DNA of 64,000 bases from Dreissena polymorpha (lineage: Eukaryota > Mollusca > Bivalvia > Myida > Dreissenidae). The notes under the pieces were generated by a model, which did not search any database, was not told the DNA's origin, and saw only the letters and a list, made by a program, of their open reading frames with translations. Below are positions 1-11,900 of the stretch, one piece after another (position 1 is the first letter of the stretch; each line of letters starts with the position of its first letter). A program made the position numbers and the translations under genes. The stretch is from contig NC_068356.1 in assembly GCF_020536995.1 (NCBI RefSeq), positions 22,301,809-22,365,808 on the forward strand, given 5' to 3'.

Positions 1-97
1 AACAGTCAAAATTATTTATTTTATCGATTACTGTTGTGTGTAAATAAAAATTCAGTTTGCTGTTATTTCTATGTTGGAAATTTGATCAGGTAATAAA

Positions 98-270
98 ACA
101 CTTATTTCATGGATGCTTGGTGAATAGTCAAAACTGTTGTCCCTCTGTATCAGGGCTGACATTTGAACTGTTGCCCTCGGCCTTTCGGCCTCGGGCAACA
201 GTACCAAAGTCATCCCTGATACCTTGGGATACAGTTTTGACTGTTCACCGCGCATCCATGAAATAAGTGT
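98..270. repeat. Long imperfect palindrome, copy 1
   Basis: The segment starts with ACACTTATTTCATGG and ends with its inverse CCATGAAATAAGTGT. The arms pair almost throughout around a short centre at TCGGCCTTTCGGCC, so one strand could form a hairpin of about 85 bp. It sits in a larger unit (about 1-300) that recurs 471 bp downstream. A palindromic MITE or foldback element is the likeliest explanation; no target duplication was identified. Confidence 0.75.
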
Positions 271-430
271 ATATTATTGCCTGATGTCTTATATAAGTGA
301 TCATTAATTATTTTGTGCTATTTTGTGCTATTTCTTCGTTGAAAAAGAAATTTGAAATGTTTTAAACTGTTACCGGTGAATATCGAACTGTTGACCGGTC
401 AACAGTTTGAACTGTTGCCCGCTGGAATAA

Positions 431-460
431 TGACGTCATTTCGTCGAAAAAATGACGTCA
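431..460. promoter_or_regulatory. Pair of TGACGTCA palindromes
   Basis: TGACGTCA occurs at 431-438 and 453-460, and again at 1053-1060. It is the full cAMP-response-element (CREB/ATF) palindrome. The sites lie in the repeat-rich region left of galactokinase exon 1, presumably in an intron. A regulatory role is unproven, and they may simply be part of the repeat. Confidence 0.25.
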
Positions 461-568
461 TTTTACAGTTAAACAGTCAAAATTATTTATTTTATCGATT
501 ACTGTTGTGTGTAAATAACAATTTAGTTTGCTGTTATTTCTATGTTGGAAATTTGATCAGGTAATAAA

Positions 569-742
569 ACACTTATTTCATGGATGCTTGGTGAACAGTC
601 AAAACTGTTGTCCCTCGGTATCAGGGCTGACATTTGGAACTGTTGCCCTCGGCCTATCGGCCTCGGGCAACAGTACCAAAGTCATCCCTGATACCTTGGG
701 AAACAGTTTTGACTGTTCACCGCGCATCCATGAAATAAGTGT
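569..742. repeat. Long imperfect palindrome, copy 2
   Basis: This is the second copy of the palindrome at 98-270, in the same orientation and with the same outer and central sequences. The flank upstream (472-568) is also duplicated, so the duplicated unit is larger than the hairpin. The spacing of 471 bp between the copies suggests a tandem duplication that carried flanking DNA, rather than two insertions. Confidence 0.75.
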
Positions 743-776
743 ATAATATTACACATGTGTAATACAACATTTTTAA

Positions 777-963
777 AGGTCGCCGTGGTGTAATGTGGGT
801 ATGGTGTCCGCCTAGCGACCGGGAGGTCACGGGTTCGATCCCCACCATGGGAGTGTTCTTTAGATCTGCCCCAAAGATACCAAGTACTGGTTCTAGGCCC
901 AGGAAACGGACTCGAGAGCCTAAGGCTTTCAATGAAATCGAGCTTAATAAATAGGTTTAAACT
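777..963 (+). mobile_element. tRNA-derived SINE
   Basis: The 5' part is tRNA-like: an A-box-like segment near GTGGTGTAATGTGG and a B box GGTTCGATCCC. A central block around AGTACTGGTTCTAGGCCCAG follows, then a tail ending in ATAGGTTTAAAC. An 11-bp direct repeat AACATTTTTAA flanks it (66 bases into line 701, i.e. 766-776, and 964-974), which is the target-site duplication expected of LINE-driven retroposition. A second copy lies at 46246-46415. It may belong to the V-SINE-type families known from molluscs, but that assignment was not tested. Confidence 0.85.
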
Positions 964-1254
964 AACATTTTTAAGCGTTTGTATTGGCTTAGTTTTCGTT
1001 TATTGACCAATCGCATTTTGTTATTTTGCTGAAATGACGTTGCGACGTCAAATGACGTCACGAAATGTAAACAACATTCGGGATTTATGATTATGTTTTG
1101 TGTTAATATTTATTAGATCTAAATTTGCTCATTTAAAAGCATGTGATAAAAAAGATCTGACACTCGTTGTTATGAAACTCGTCCAGGAAATTCGTTAGTA
1201 AGCTCGCCAAGGGCTCGCTTACTAAGGTGTGTGAAGTAGGCACTGACATCGGCA

Positions 1255-2525
1255 ATCGACATTCGAATATCGAGCTGGGACGAATGTCGAGCCAGCCTTG
1301 ACATCGACATTCGGCAAAAGCCCCGAATATCGAGCTGGGGCGAATGTCGAGCCAGCTCTTACATCGACATTCGGCAAAAGCCCCGAATATCGAGCTGGGG
1401 CGAATGTCGAGCCAGCCCTGACATCGACATTCGGCAAAAGTCCGAATATCGAGCTGGGGCCAATGTCGAGCCAGCTCTGACATCGACATTCGGCAAAAGT
1501 CTCGAATATCGAGCTGGCGCGAATGTCGAGCCAGCTCTGACATCGACATTTGGCAAAAGTCCCCAATATCGAGCTGGGGCGAATGTCGAGTGAGAGCTGG
1601 CTCGACATTCGGCAAAAAACCCGATTATCGAGCTGGGGCCAATGTCGAGCCAGCTCTGACATCGACATTCGGCAAAAGTTCTGAATATCGAGCTGGGGCG
1701 AATGTCGAGCCAGCTCTGACATCGACATCCGGTAAAAACCCCGAATATTGAGCTGGGGCGAATGTGGAGCCAGCTCTGACATCGACATTCGGCAATACTC
1801 ACGAATATCGAGCTGGGACGAATGTCGAGCCAGGTCTGACATCGACATTCGGCAAAAACCCGAATATCGAGCTGGAGCGAATGTCGAGCCAGCTCTGACA
1901 TCGACATTCGGCAAAAGTCCCAAATATCGAGCTGGGGCGAATGTCGAGCCAGCTCTGACATCGATAATAGGCAAAAGTCCCGAATATCGAGCTGGGGAGA
2001 ATGTCGAGCCAGCTCTGACATCGATATTCGGCAAAAAAAAAACGAATATCGAGCTGGGGCGAATGTCGAGCCAGCTCTGACAACGACATTCGGCAAAAAA
2101 AACTAAATATCGAGCTGGGGCGAATGTCGAGCCAGCTCTGACATCGACATTCAGCAAAAAACACGAATATCGAGCTGAAGCGAATGACGAGCTAGCTCTG
2201 ACATCGACATTCGGCAAAACACGCGAATATCGAGCTGGGGCGAATGTCGAGCCAGGTCTGACATCGACATTCGGCAAAAAACAACGAATATCGAGCTGGG
2301 GCGAATGTCGAGCCAGCTCTGACATCGACATTCGGCAAAAAACCCGAATATCGAGCTGGGGCCAATGTCGAGCCAGCTCTGACATCGATATTCGGTAAAA
2401 AAAACACGAATATCGAGCTGGGACGAATGTCGAGCCGGCTCTGACATCGACATTCGGCAAAACTCGCGAATATCGAACTGGGACGAATGTCGAGCCAGGT
2501 CTAACATCGACATTCGGCAATACTC
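1255..2525. repeat. 60-bp minisatellite, about 21 units
   Basis: The unit has the form GAATATCGAGCTGGGGCGAA, then TGTCGAGCCAGCTCTGACAT, then CGACATTCGGCAAAAGTCCC. Units vary by point changes and by the length of the A run before the next unit. Each unit holds two inverted repeats, CGAATGTCGA with TCGACATTCG and GAGCTGG with CCAGCTC, so the array is rich in potential hairpins. Long reading frames on both strands here only reflect a unit length divisible by three. The array lies downstream of galactokinase exon 1, in its presumed first intron. Confidence 0.93.
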
Positions 2526-2549
2526 GCGATATAATGCTGATATAATGGT

Positions 2550-2590
2550 TGCCAGAGCCGCCATAGCAAAAATTATCAACGGCTCTGGCA
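2550..2590. repeat. Perfect 11-bp inverted repeat
   Basis: TGCCAGAGCCG is followed after about 19 bases by its exact inverse CGGCTCTGGCA. It lies just past the right edge of the 60-bp array and may be a relic of an insertion end or an RNA hairpin in the galactokinase intron. Confidence 0.5.
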
Positions 2591-2832
2591 GTCCGTTTAT
2601 ATGGACTAACAATAACAGTGTATTCTCCAATACTGGATATAAAATGAAATAACTTTTATTGATAACATTGTTAACAACACTGCGCGTTTCAGTTATGTAA
2701 ATATGTAATTTTGAATTTGATAAAGCGACCACCGCTGAGGACCTTATTTTTAGTACTCTTTAACCTGACATGTATATACACATTGACCTTCACACGCGGC
2801 ACATTCAATAACAATATTGCATCATCACTCAC

Positions 2833-3003
2833 CATGGGGAATACAAATCCATCGTTATAATCCGTGTGTTCGCCAATCAGATTCACGCGCCCGGGGGCAC
2901 ACGCTGCCACCTCGGGGTTTGTCTCAAACCGAGCCCAAAACGCATCGACTGCATGCTCCAATAGACTCTCTACAGTCGGTATTTCGGCCTGTAAGTCTGC
3001 CAT
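2833..3003 (-). CDS. GALK1: Galactokinase, first coding exon (partial gene)
   Basis: This exon encodes 57 residues from the start Met to ...GFVFPM, followed directly by a consensus donor GTGAGT (2832-2827). It carries the galactokinase signature [15 protein letters not shown] at residues 39-53, the GHMP-kinase N-terminal motif that binds galactose. Galactokinase phosphorylates galactose at C1 with ATP, the entry step of the cytosolic Leloir pathway. In animal GALK1 the signature lies at the same distance from the start, and LPM-like residues follow it. The intron is phase 0. Residues read past the donor are intron sequence and are excluded. All later exons lie beyond the left edge of the window or were not seen in 1-2832, so intron 1 would contain the 60-bp array and the SINE. 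A processed fragment is unlikely because the donor is intact. Confidence 0.92.
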
Positions 3004-6000
3004 ATTTGAATCCAGTTCCGCTTCGTTCGTTCGCTATAAAGCTTAGCGCCGTCGTGTGGACACGTGTGTGTTAGTATAAATAGCACATCATAACCAGGGG
3101 CGGTGAAGCGAAATTATAAAATCTACACAAGGGGCGGTGTAGTAAACATAGAAATCTATACCATAGACTTTATAGTAAAAATTAGAAAATCTGGCTTTTT
3201 TTGGTGGGAGTGAGGGTATAAACTTGTGATCATTTCTCATCACAATTGTAAGGTATTTCTCTTGTATGATGTAACCTCTGTGATAAATATATCAAAAGAG
3301 GTTTTAAGGTTCATGTAGAGGCTTCAATTTGAAAAATGTGGGACCCCTAGCATTGAACTCAAATTTGACTAAAGGAAGAGTGCCACATTGAAAATGTATA
3401 CATATATGCTTTAAATGATGTTTTTCCTCCAAACTGCTACCAATTTTGTACATCAACGTATCATAACATCCACAAAATCAATCAAAATACAAAGCGATTT
3501 TAACAATAAAATATACATTATTTTCAAAAATCTGAATCATGTTTATTCCACGTATTTCGGCGGAAAATTATATAACTAGTGATTAATGTCGACATTGACG
3601 AGGGCAAGTTACGCTTAAATAGTAAAAAAAGTTTACATATCTAGAAATATCAAAACTCGAACACATGTCATTTCATCACCATGGGGGCAGCCATTTTTAA
3701 ATTAATAAAATAGAAAAAACTCACTCATCGCCTAATTGACATTCCAAACGGTTGACGATGACAAATGCATTAGATTGTAATCTTTCCGATGATGTTTGCA
3801 AACTGCACGATCAGACCTCATAAACACTCAAAAGAATAACTATGTAAGAAGCATTTCACCAATGTTTACAATCGTTGTCGAATCACATTACTTATATTAT
3901 TGCGCATAAAATAGTACGCTTACAGACTGACAGAAAGATCGATACGTAACTCCGTTTAATTCATCACGGTATACTATTATAATGATAATATATAATAATA
4001 CGTCGCTTTAACAATCTAAAAGTAGAAATAATTCTTTTAAACGGAGTTTTTAATAACGAAAGTGAAAACAACGGAAGTTGGATGGATATTCTGTGAGATG
4101 CACTTCGGCTCCAGAAAAACAATACAAATAAACTAAAAAAGACGTGTGTGGGACAATTTTCTGTTATTTAGTGCGATCTCTTGCTGATTAATGTTAAAAG
4201 TTGTTTTACTAGTTGCCACAAAACTGTCAAAATAAGTTATGTGTTTTCTCAGGTATGTGTATACACATACCCGATTTTCTCACCACTGCACGTGGTTTCG
4301 ACCGATTTGTTTTGCACGTTTTTCTACGGAGCACAGCGATGGCCACGCTTTCAAAATGGGTAGAAGGAATCGAAATATAAAATCAATCGGTTTGCCAATT
4401 TCTTTATATTCCTTTACAATTTTATATGTCGTCTGCAATCTATTTCAATTTGAGATGGTTTAAAATTTGCAATTTGGTTGAGAGGTAAATAACAAAATTG
4501 TTAAGCCTTTGAAATAGAATTTGACTCTTATTATCCACCATACCTGGATTTTTAAAAAGTAGTTACGTTTTAGTTATTTTTAGAACTTTGTTTAGAAAAT
4601 TTATCCAAAAAAGGTAGTTGAATAAAAACTCATTTGTTTTTTTATGACAATAATTTTATGTGAAATGTTGCTAACTTGACCTTGTATATGTTTATAGCTT
4701 TGTATTTATTCAACTTAAGGTAGTACATATCCTTCCTAACTTTAGATTGAGATTTTGTAAATTAGTGTAAAAATGTATTGGTTTTAAACCAAAATATGAA
4801 TAAAGCACACAAATATTGAATGTCAAAAATGTGTTTATGTTATTCTATCCGTCTTAAGCTTTAAAATGATATATAGTTTGACCATATTGTACCACATTGA
4901 ATGAAGAAAATCCAAATCGAAGTTTTAATGAATTTTATCCCCCCCCCCCATGAACCTTAAGAAACTATTACACAGCCTACACTATTAATAAAATAATTAT
5001 ATCGTGATATTTTGCTTATCACCTTTCTTTAGCTTTTTGTTAGTTCCACCACACCAGAGCATGTCCTTATTACGTCATCCACGTTATGACAGTACGAAGT
5101 GAGGGCTTTTCGAACGTGGCGCGAACCATGAAGCACGTTACAGACGTGTTGATTATGCTCAAAGCGTACGTGGGGAGAACCTAGAAGCAACACGGAGAGG
5201 CCGGACATCTTATATCGGTGCGCTTCTGATATTACTACTCGAGGCCCTTTGGCAAGCTGTCTTATGCGACTCTGTGAATACATACATGTTAAGCACTGCT
5301 CATGGCCAATTTTCGCTCAGTCTTGAAAAATACGCTTCCTAATACCAGAGGCATGATAACGTCAGACTGAATTACCAAATCCAGAACATCACACAGCTAG
5401 ATTTTAGTGACATGAACTAGGGTGATTGAAAAAAAGTGTAATTGTGCAACTTTGGTACACTAGCCCCCCCCCCCCCCAGTTCCCTCTTAATCAGCCTGTG
5501 GCCCACGTCTGTTATTGCTATGTATGATTCAGTTGAATCGTACGCACTTGGTCAATACATTGCGGTTTTGAAAAGTATTAACAGATTTACAGGCATGTAT
5601 ATAACGTTTCATCTGTTCACGAGACATTTAAAATTAGGAGTGAAAAAAAACGTATATTCTTTTCTCCAAAGGCCATTACACTAGTACATGGTAAAATATC
5701 AAATGGCACTGTTAGTGTTATGCCATCCAATAAGACGCAACCGGTTGAGAAGACCGAGGATTTGCTAGGTCCGTGGATGGCTCGGTTATGTAAGTTAAGG
5801 TGGCAACGACTCTTACATTTAATTAATATCATGTGTGTACAAAAGCTACCGTGGACAAAATAAAAATGAGCTGATTTTCAGGTGTGTTTGTTTGCGGTTA
5901 GTTTGTTGCCAAAGAAAATAATTATGATGGTTCTTTAACCATTCTACAAATCAATGTTATTGGCCGTCATATAAGTCTCATATAACCTTGGATATCATGG

Positions 6001-6351
6001 GTTTCTACTCGTCATTTTGTGATTCACTGGTTACGCTAACAGCTTCACTGTCGCTAGATAAGTTTTGTTTATCTTGCTCAGTCTCTTGCTGCACATGATA
6101 AGTGGACGACTTTCACTGATCCCGTTTTTATTTTACTGCCACAGCGCGTTACTGACATGGTGCATTCTACGTCAGTTGAATGACATCGACTGATTCCTAC
6201 CCGAACGCATAGCAATATGACCGGTTGGATATAATAGAAACACGATGCTTACGTGAATCCGACTTGGTATACATGGTAATGACGTAGTTCGTGCGTACTG
6301 GGACGTAGTTCGAGCGTCATTATAGACGATTCTATTTTTATTGACCGCACA
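3004..6351. other. Intergenic region upstream of galactokinase
   Basis: This stretch contains the presumed promoter of the minus-strand galactokinase and no coding exon that I can support. Two GGGGCGGTG-type motifs lie at about 3098-3140. Poly-C runs occur near 4940 and 5465. The interval 5030-5290 is less AT-rich than its surroundings and has an 84-residue minus-strand reading frame that I do not recognise; it shows no clear splice or family motif. Confidence 0.5.
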
Positions 6352-7797
6352 CATGACGCCTTATCTATGATCGCTCCGCCCACTAGAATTGATCCACCAA
6401 TCAGCGATCGATTAATCGGGCGCACTCGTTAGCAACGACCTGTCCGCCATTTTCTAGACAAGCTACATGTTTAGGTTCACTTTTATTCCAACGAGTTTCT
6501 TTTGTTTTCCTCATTAAAAAAACGATTAAAAATGGTTAAACGGTGTCAATGGGGATTATGTTACTCGGACAATCGATATCCTGAAAGATTAGTTGGTGAC
6601 ATTGAATTTATATCGTTTCCAAAGCCGAAAAGATATATTGAGAAGTGTAAGAGGTGTATAAATGCATGCGGTTGTCACCACGAACAACTGAATGTCAACA
6701 CTGTCAAAGACAATTATAATATATTTTTATCGGATATTCTAGCAGGTTTAAATAGTTTATCACTGTCAACTGGGTCATACGAGTTGTGTATCGTGTTATT
6801 TCTTAAAAGTTGAAACAGCATTTGTAAAAATATTGCAAGACATATACATTTCCACAAAGGAAATTCATTTCTGCGTTGAATAAGACCGAGATCGTGAAAA
6901 TCGCTGCACAATTGATGAAGATATGGCTGTTCAAAGCGATGCACCCCGTTTTGGGCTGATTTTGAGTTGCATACCTTGTTATATATATATATTTGATAGT
7001 GAAATCTTTTTTTCAGAAAAGTTAATTTTTCGTTATAATATGATTATTTATCATTCAAAATGATGTTTTCACTAATTAATATCATAGCCACACGCTAACC
7101 ACCTGTGCCTGCGCGAGCGTCTGATATTGGTAGCCTTATTAATTTATAATAGCCTGACCGTATTCCATTTCGTACAACGCTAATTTATATCAGACAATGT
7201 CCAAACTTAATGTGTTGTTTTTGCGCTTTAAATTATCGTGCTTGATAAATGTCCCATAAGCAATGTTTAATATGATTAACATCACTTTTATACGCAATAA
7301 CATGTGGGATTGAGGTACCCATCCGGCGTCAGAAAGCGCGTAAAACTTCACCGAATTCCCAGTTATAAAGCGCTATTTCGTGTCAAATACACGGGTAGGG
7401 GGGAATGTTTCGGTAATAATTTTGTTAATAACACGGGTAAATACCGGTGAAGTGTTAATTTATTGCAAATACCACCATTACACGTAATAACGGGTTTGAT
7501 TTCGGTAAGCGCGCAAGCGTTTGAGAGCGTGTTAATGTACCGATTTACCCGTTATAAATAGCTGATGTTCTCTTTAATCGTATATTTTTTTTTGCATTTG
7601 CAGAATAACTAAATGGCATCAACCCCTTTACAAGTGTAATATGGTGTTAAACAAGTCCATAAAATCATCCGGAATATCACGTAAATCTATATGCAGTCTA
7701 TAGGCAAAGAAGCCATTTTGGTGTTAGCTTGTCTAGGTTTTCTTCCCGCTGAGCCACGTGATTAAGTGGGCGGAGCGATCACTGATAAGGCGTCATG
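6352..7797 (+). mobile_element. P-element-like transposon, non-autonomous copy
   Basis: The ends form inverted repeats: the left end starts CATGACGCCTTATC and continues with TGATCGCTCCGCCCACT, and the right end has the same sequence inverted. More pairing is seen further in, around GACAAGCT. Between them is a plus-strand reading frame with a THAP-type zinc-finger start. P-element transposases begin with a THAP domain, and the Drosophila P terminus also begins CATGA. At 1446 bp the element is too short for a full transposase. No clean 8-bp target duplication was found; the flanks instead show a short inverted similarity (CCGCAC), so the true ends may lie slightly further out. Confidence 0.7.
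6532..6813 (+). pseudogene. THAP-domain fragment inside the P-like element
   Basis: The frame begins MVKRCQWGLCYSDNRYPERL and continues through FPKPK to CINACGCHHEQLNV, which matches the first two thirds of a THAP DNA-binding domain. Cys5 and Cys10 are the first zinc ligand pair. The second half of the C2CH site, normally in a YVCSKHF-like segment, is absent from the frame. The usual tryptophan before the CG motif is cysteine here. After about residue 60 the reading frame no longer resembles the family and stops at residue 94. I read it as a decayed or interrupted transposase start; splicing to an exon outside the element cannot be excluded. Confidence 0.7.
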
Positions 7798-8963
7798 TTA
7801 ATTGTGGTGCGGACATAGTGTCGACTGCTCTGACCTGCACATGTGCTTCGAAATAAACTTGTTCAAACTGATATCGACATTAAGGGGTGGGCGCACTAAG
7901 GTTGCGCCTGTACACTGGAGCCGCTAGTGTATCCAACCCAATCCACCAATAAATATTGTTTGTACCACGTGGCTGTGGTAAAAGCCTATTAACGCAGAGC
8001 GGTATGTTTTATTACGGTCAACTACAAACACTTTAATTTTCAAATATTGGTCGTGTTAATGCAATCTATTTATAAATGTTGATACATTTTGCTATTGCGT
8101 CATCGTGTGATCGAGCACTTAACGGACCCATTTACATGGTGGATACAGGAATCAAATAATGAAGGGAAGAATTACGTGCAGATACAAAAAAGATACATAG
8201 AATTTAAGCACACTTTTCAAATTATCTCTGCACATCAAATTATCTTCGCAGATCGTACATAATAGTATGCGGTTAATATATAAGGCAGTACGGTCTTTCA
8301 TAAAAAAATTAATTCTGCTTATAAATTTACTCACAAGTACTTAAAAAGTCATGCTCTTTTAATGAGTTATGCGATATTGGTACCTTTAAAACTAATCAAC
8401 TAGACGATGTAAATAAATCAATGTTATTTTATTGGCACAATTAATGACAAATACATGAGCGAAATTGTTTGAACAAGTTTGAGTCTAAAAAATAATACAC
8501 TCAAATAACCGAATATAACAAACCGAGAGTTACAACTATTAACAATAACGATAATCATAGGGATAACATTTACATACAATCCTTAAATGACGAAGGTAAA
8601 ATGATGATGTTCAGTATGATTATGATCATTCTGATCCTGATGGTGATCTTTTGGCAAAGACAAACTTTAATGCATTAATATTGTGTCACAAGAACGACTA
8701 TTAGGTAGTGAAGTAGTGAAATGTTCGGTGTTATAAAACAATATGTCCATCTATATGATAATACTAAATTAAATGCTGACAGTAACTTCTGCTCTGTGTA
8801 CCGCTGCCCTGAACTAGAAACACAGATCCGATTACAGATTCTTACAATAATGAACCGATTCTGCACACAGATTCTACACTTAGACCGAATTATTAAGCAC
8901 CCTGCAACGAAAACCACCGCGCAAGTCTATTTCCGGTAACTTATGGGCGACTATTGCAGCGGG
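7798..8963. other. 3' flank of the SAR1-like gene
   Basis: This AT-rich stretch lies downstream of the minus-strand SAR1-like stop codon. A possible poly(A) signal, AATAAA on the minus strand, falls near 8436-8441. No other coding exon or repeat was recognised. Confidence 0.4.
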
Positions 8964-11900
8964 TCATTCAATGTAGTAGGCAAGCCACCGGAGCGCCTCC
9001 CCGTAACCCAGACGCTTGACGAGGCTGGTGGGAAACGTCTCCACGGACCGTCGACCGAGCTTCTCCCGTGGAACGTGCTCCTAGTAACATGCATGTTCAT
9101 AAATAGTAATCATAATCGTATATATAAGTAATTATTATTAACACAATTACCAAAAATGAATGCAAACGTAGAACTTGAATGTTAAAAACCTTTATGTTAT
9201 TACTAACAGTTGTTTGATTTATTAGCACGTTAAGACCATGTCTACCGAGTTCATTTATAATAAATGAAAAGCAACATTTAGTTTGTCTATTTTAAGTCTA
9301 TTTCAGAGCACGATCTTCCTAAGACTGACAAGTAAGCCCTGAATTTATTTTGATGTGGATTTTACGAAAATCAATCATTGGGCGACTTGTGCGTTCATAG
9401 GAGGTAGAAAGGTACATGTTAGGGTTTACAGTATGATATTGATGACTTCATCTGACTTTCAAATTGTTATCTAGGCCAGTGCCCTACCACTAGATCATCT
9501 AGGCCAGTGCCTCACCACTAGAACATCTAGGCCAGTTCCCTTACCACTAGATCATCTAGGCTAGTGCCCTACCACTAGATCATCTAGGCCAGTTCCCTAC
9601 AACTAGATCATCTAGGCCAGTTCCCTACCACTAGATCATCTAGGCCAGTTCCCTACCACTAGATCATCTAGGCCAGTTCCCTACCACTAGATCCTCTAGG
9701 CCAGTGCCCTACCACTAGATCATCTAGGTAATTGCCCTACCACTAGATCATCTAGGCCAGTTTCCTACCACTAGATCATCTAGGCCAGTGCCCTACCACT
9801 AGATCATCTAGGCTAGTGCCCTGAAACTAGATCATCTAGGTCATTGCCCTACCACTAGATCATCTAGGCCAGTTCCCTACCACTAGATCATCTAGGCCAG
9901 TTCCCTACCACTAGATCATCTAGACCAGTGTCCTACCACTAGATCATCTAGGCCAGTGCCCTACCACTAGATCATCTAGGCCAGTTCCCTACCACTAGAT
10001 CATCTAGGCCAGTGCCCTACAACTAGATCATCTAGGCCAGTGCCCTACCACTAGATCATCTAAGCCAGTTCCCTACCACTAGATCATCTAGGCCAGTGCC
10101 CTACCACAAGATCATCTAGGCCAGTGCCGTACCACTAGATCATCTAGACCAGTTCCTTACAACTAGATCATCTAGGCCAGTTCCCTACCACTAGATCATC
10201 TAGACCAGTGCCCTACCACTAGATCATCTATGCCAGTTCCCTACAACTAGATCATCTAGGCCAGTGCCCTACCACTAGATCATCTAGGCCAGTGCCCTAC
10301 CACTAGATCATCTAGGCCAGTGCCCTACCACTAGATCATCTAGGCCAGTGCCCTACAACTAGATCATCTAGGTCATTGCCCTACCACTAGATTATCTAGG
10401 CCAGTGCCATACCACCAGATCACCTAGGCCAGTGCCCTACCATTTGATCAGGTTTCCCACTAACCTTTCCTGTTTTGGTGGGGTAGAGGTTGAACGCCTG
10501 AACGAGACTTTCCTCGCTCACTGCTTCCTTTCGGTCAATCTTGTTCATCAAGATGGCAACGGGAACGTCGGGCGTGATGTCGCATGTCAGAACGCTCTGA
10601 ATTTACATCGGGAGAGTGTTGCAATATATGTTACATGTAAAAGAAAAGAGAGACGTGTCGTCGGAAAACGGGGCTTACTGCACGAGTGTGAAGTGACAAA
10701 CTGCCCAAACTGTGCTTTTTTAAACTTCTTGACACCACGACAATGATCATTACATGTATTTGATTCTGTTGTTGTAAAGCGGTACGTGGTACTAAACTAC
10801 TTGTGTGTGGAATCCTACAATCATTACAAATGCTCAAATTTATTAATACCGATGCTTAGTGAATATCACCTCACTACAGCACTATGTCTTACATCAAGTT
10901 CTGCCTTTGCTTCCTCGAACCTCGCCTCGTCGGCGGCGTCTACCACGAACAGGATGCCGTCGACGGCGGGAAAGTAGTCCCGCCATATACGTCGGACTGT
11001 GCGTAAGAAAGTGGATGGTGCGTTTGGTTAAACATCCATAGTATGAAAAATATCACGAAATTAATATTCAATTTACTATGCAAGTATATTAATCGCTCGA
11101 TCGTCAAAGACGAACATATTTATGCTTAGTGGCGTTAGAAACGCTGCTCTTTAATACATACTGAACTTTTCGGCTCTCAACGATTTCAAAACAGCACATA
11201 TTAAATTATAAAACATATTGTTTCTGATAAATAAACCTTGGGATTATACCTTATTGAGCAACATCATGGACACATCTTATGCAGCACTTCAAAATCAATC
11301 AATTAATGTGTTATTTTGTGCACATTAATGCTCCTAAACGCAACCACATACCATGCGGATGTCCACCCAAATCGTAGGCGGTGAATCGCAGACGCCCAAG
11401 GTCCAGTTGCTTGCACCCTGCAAAAAGAAGTTGGAGAAAAAAAACTCAAAGTGGCATCTGATGCCGATTATTAATGTAGTTCACAGGCCTAAACTTTCAG
11501 ATGCCCAATCCGTCAATAGGAATTTTGAATAAGCGATAAAACGTTGTAAAAGATTACCGGTTATCAAGAAATAAACTTAAGTGATTATGTATGGTTTTGC
11601 GACTGAGTAATTTCATGCAAAGCGGTGTGCGTTGGACACTTCCAGTATGAAACTAATAATGATAAATATTGTTTTATTGTCTGAATGCTTAGGTAAGGCA
11701 TGTTATATTTATATTCAATAAAGATAAAGACAAGTCAGCATTTCTTTAAGACATGACGCACTTGTCTGCAGGGTGGGTGGATTCTGTACGAGCCTGCCGT
11801 CTGCCACGCGGTCCAGGAACGTGGACTTTCCCGCGTTATCCAGTCCAATGATAAGCAGTTTGGCATTCCTCTTGAAGCCTTAAACAAGCAGCGCACGTGT

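Noticed and set aside
1222-2520. A 432-residue minus-strand reading frame and overlapping long frames
   Set aside because: They lie wholly in the 60-bp array. A unit length divisible by three keeps frames open on both strands, and the product is only the repeat.
5029-5283. 84-residue minus-strand reading frame in a less AT-rich patch
   Set aside because: No recognisable domain, no supporting splice or promoter context; too short to claim.
9470-10442. Regular 28-bp repeats resembling a CRISPR array
   Set aside because: Units abut directly with no unique spacers, and the array is inside an intron of a eukaryotic gene.
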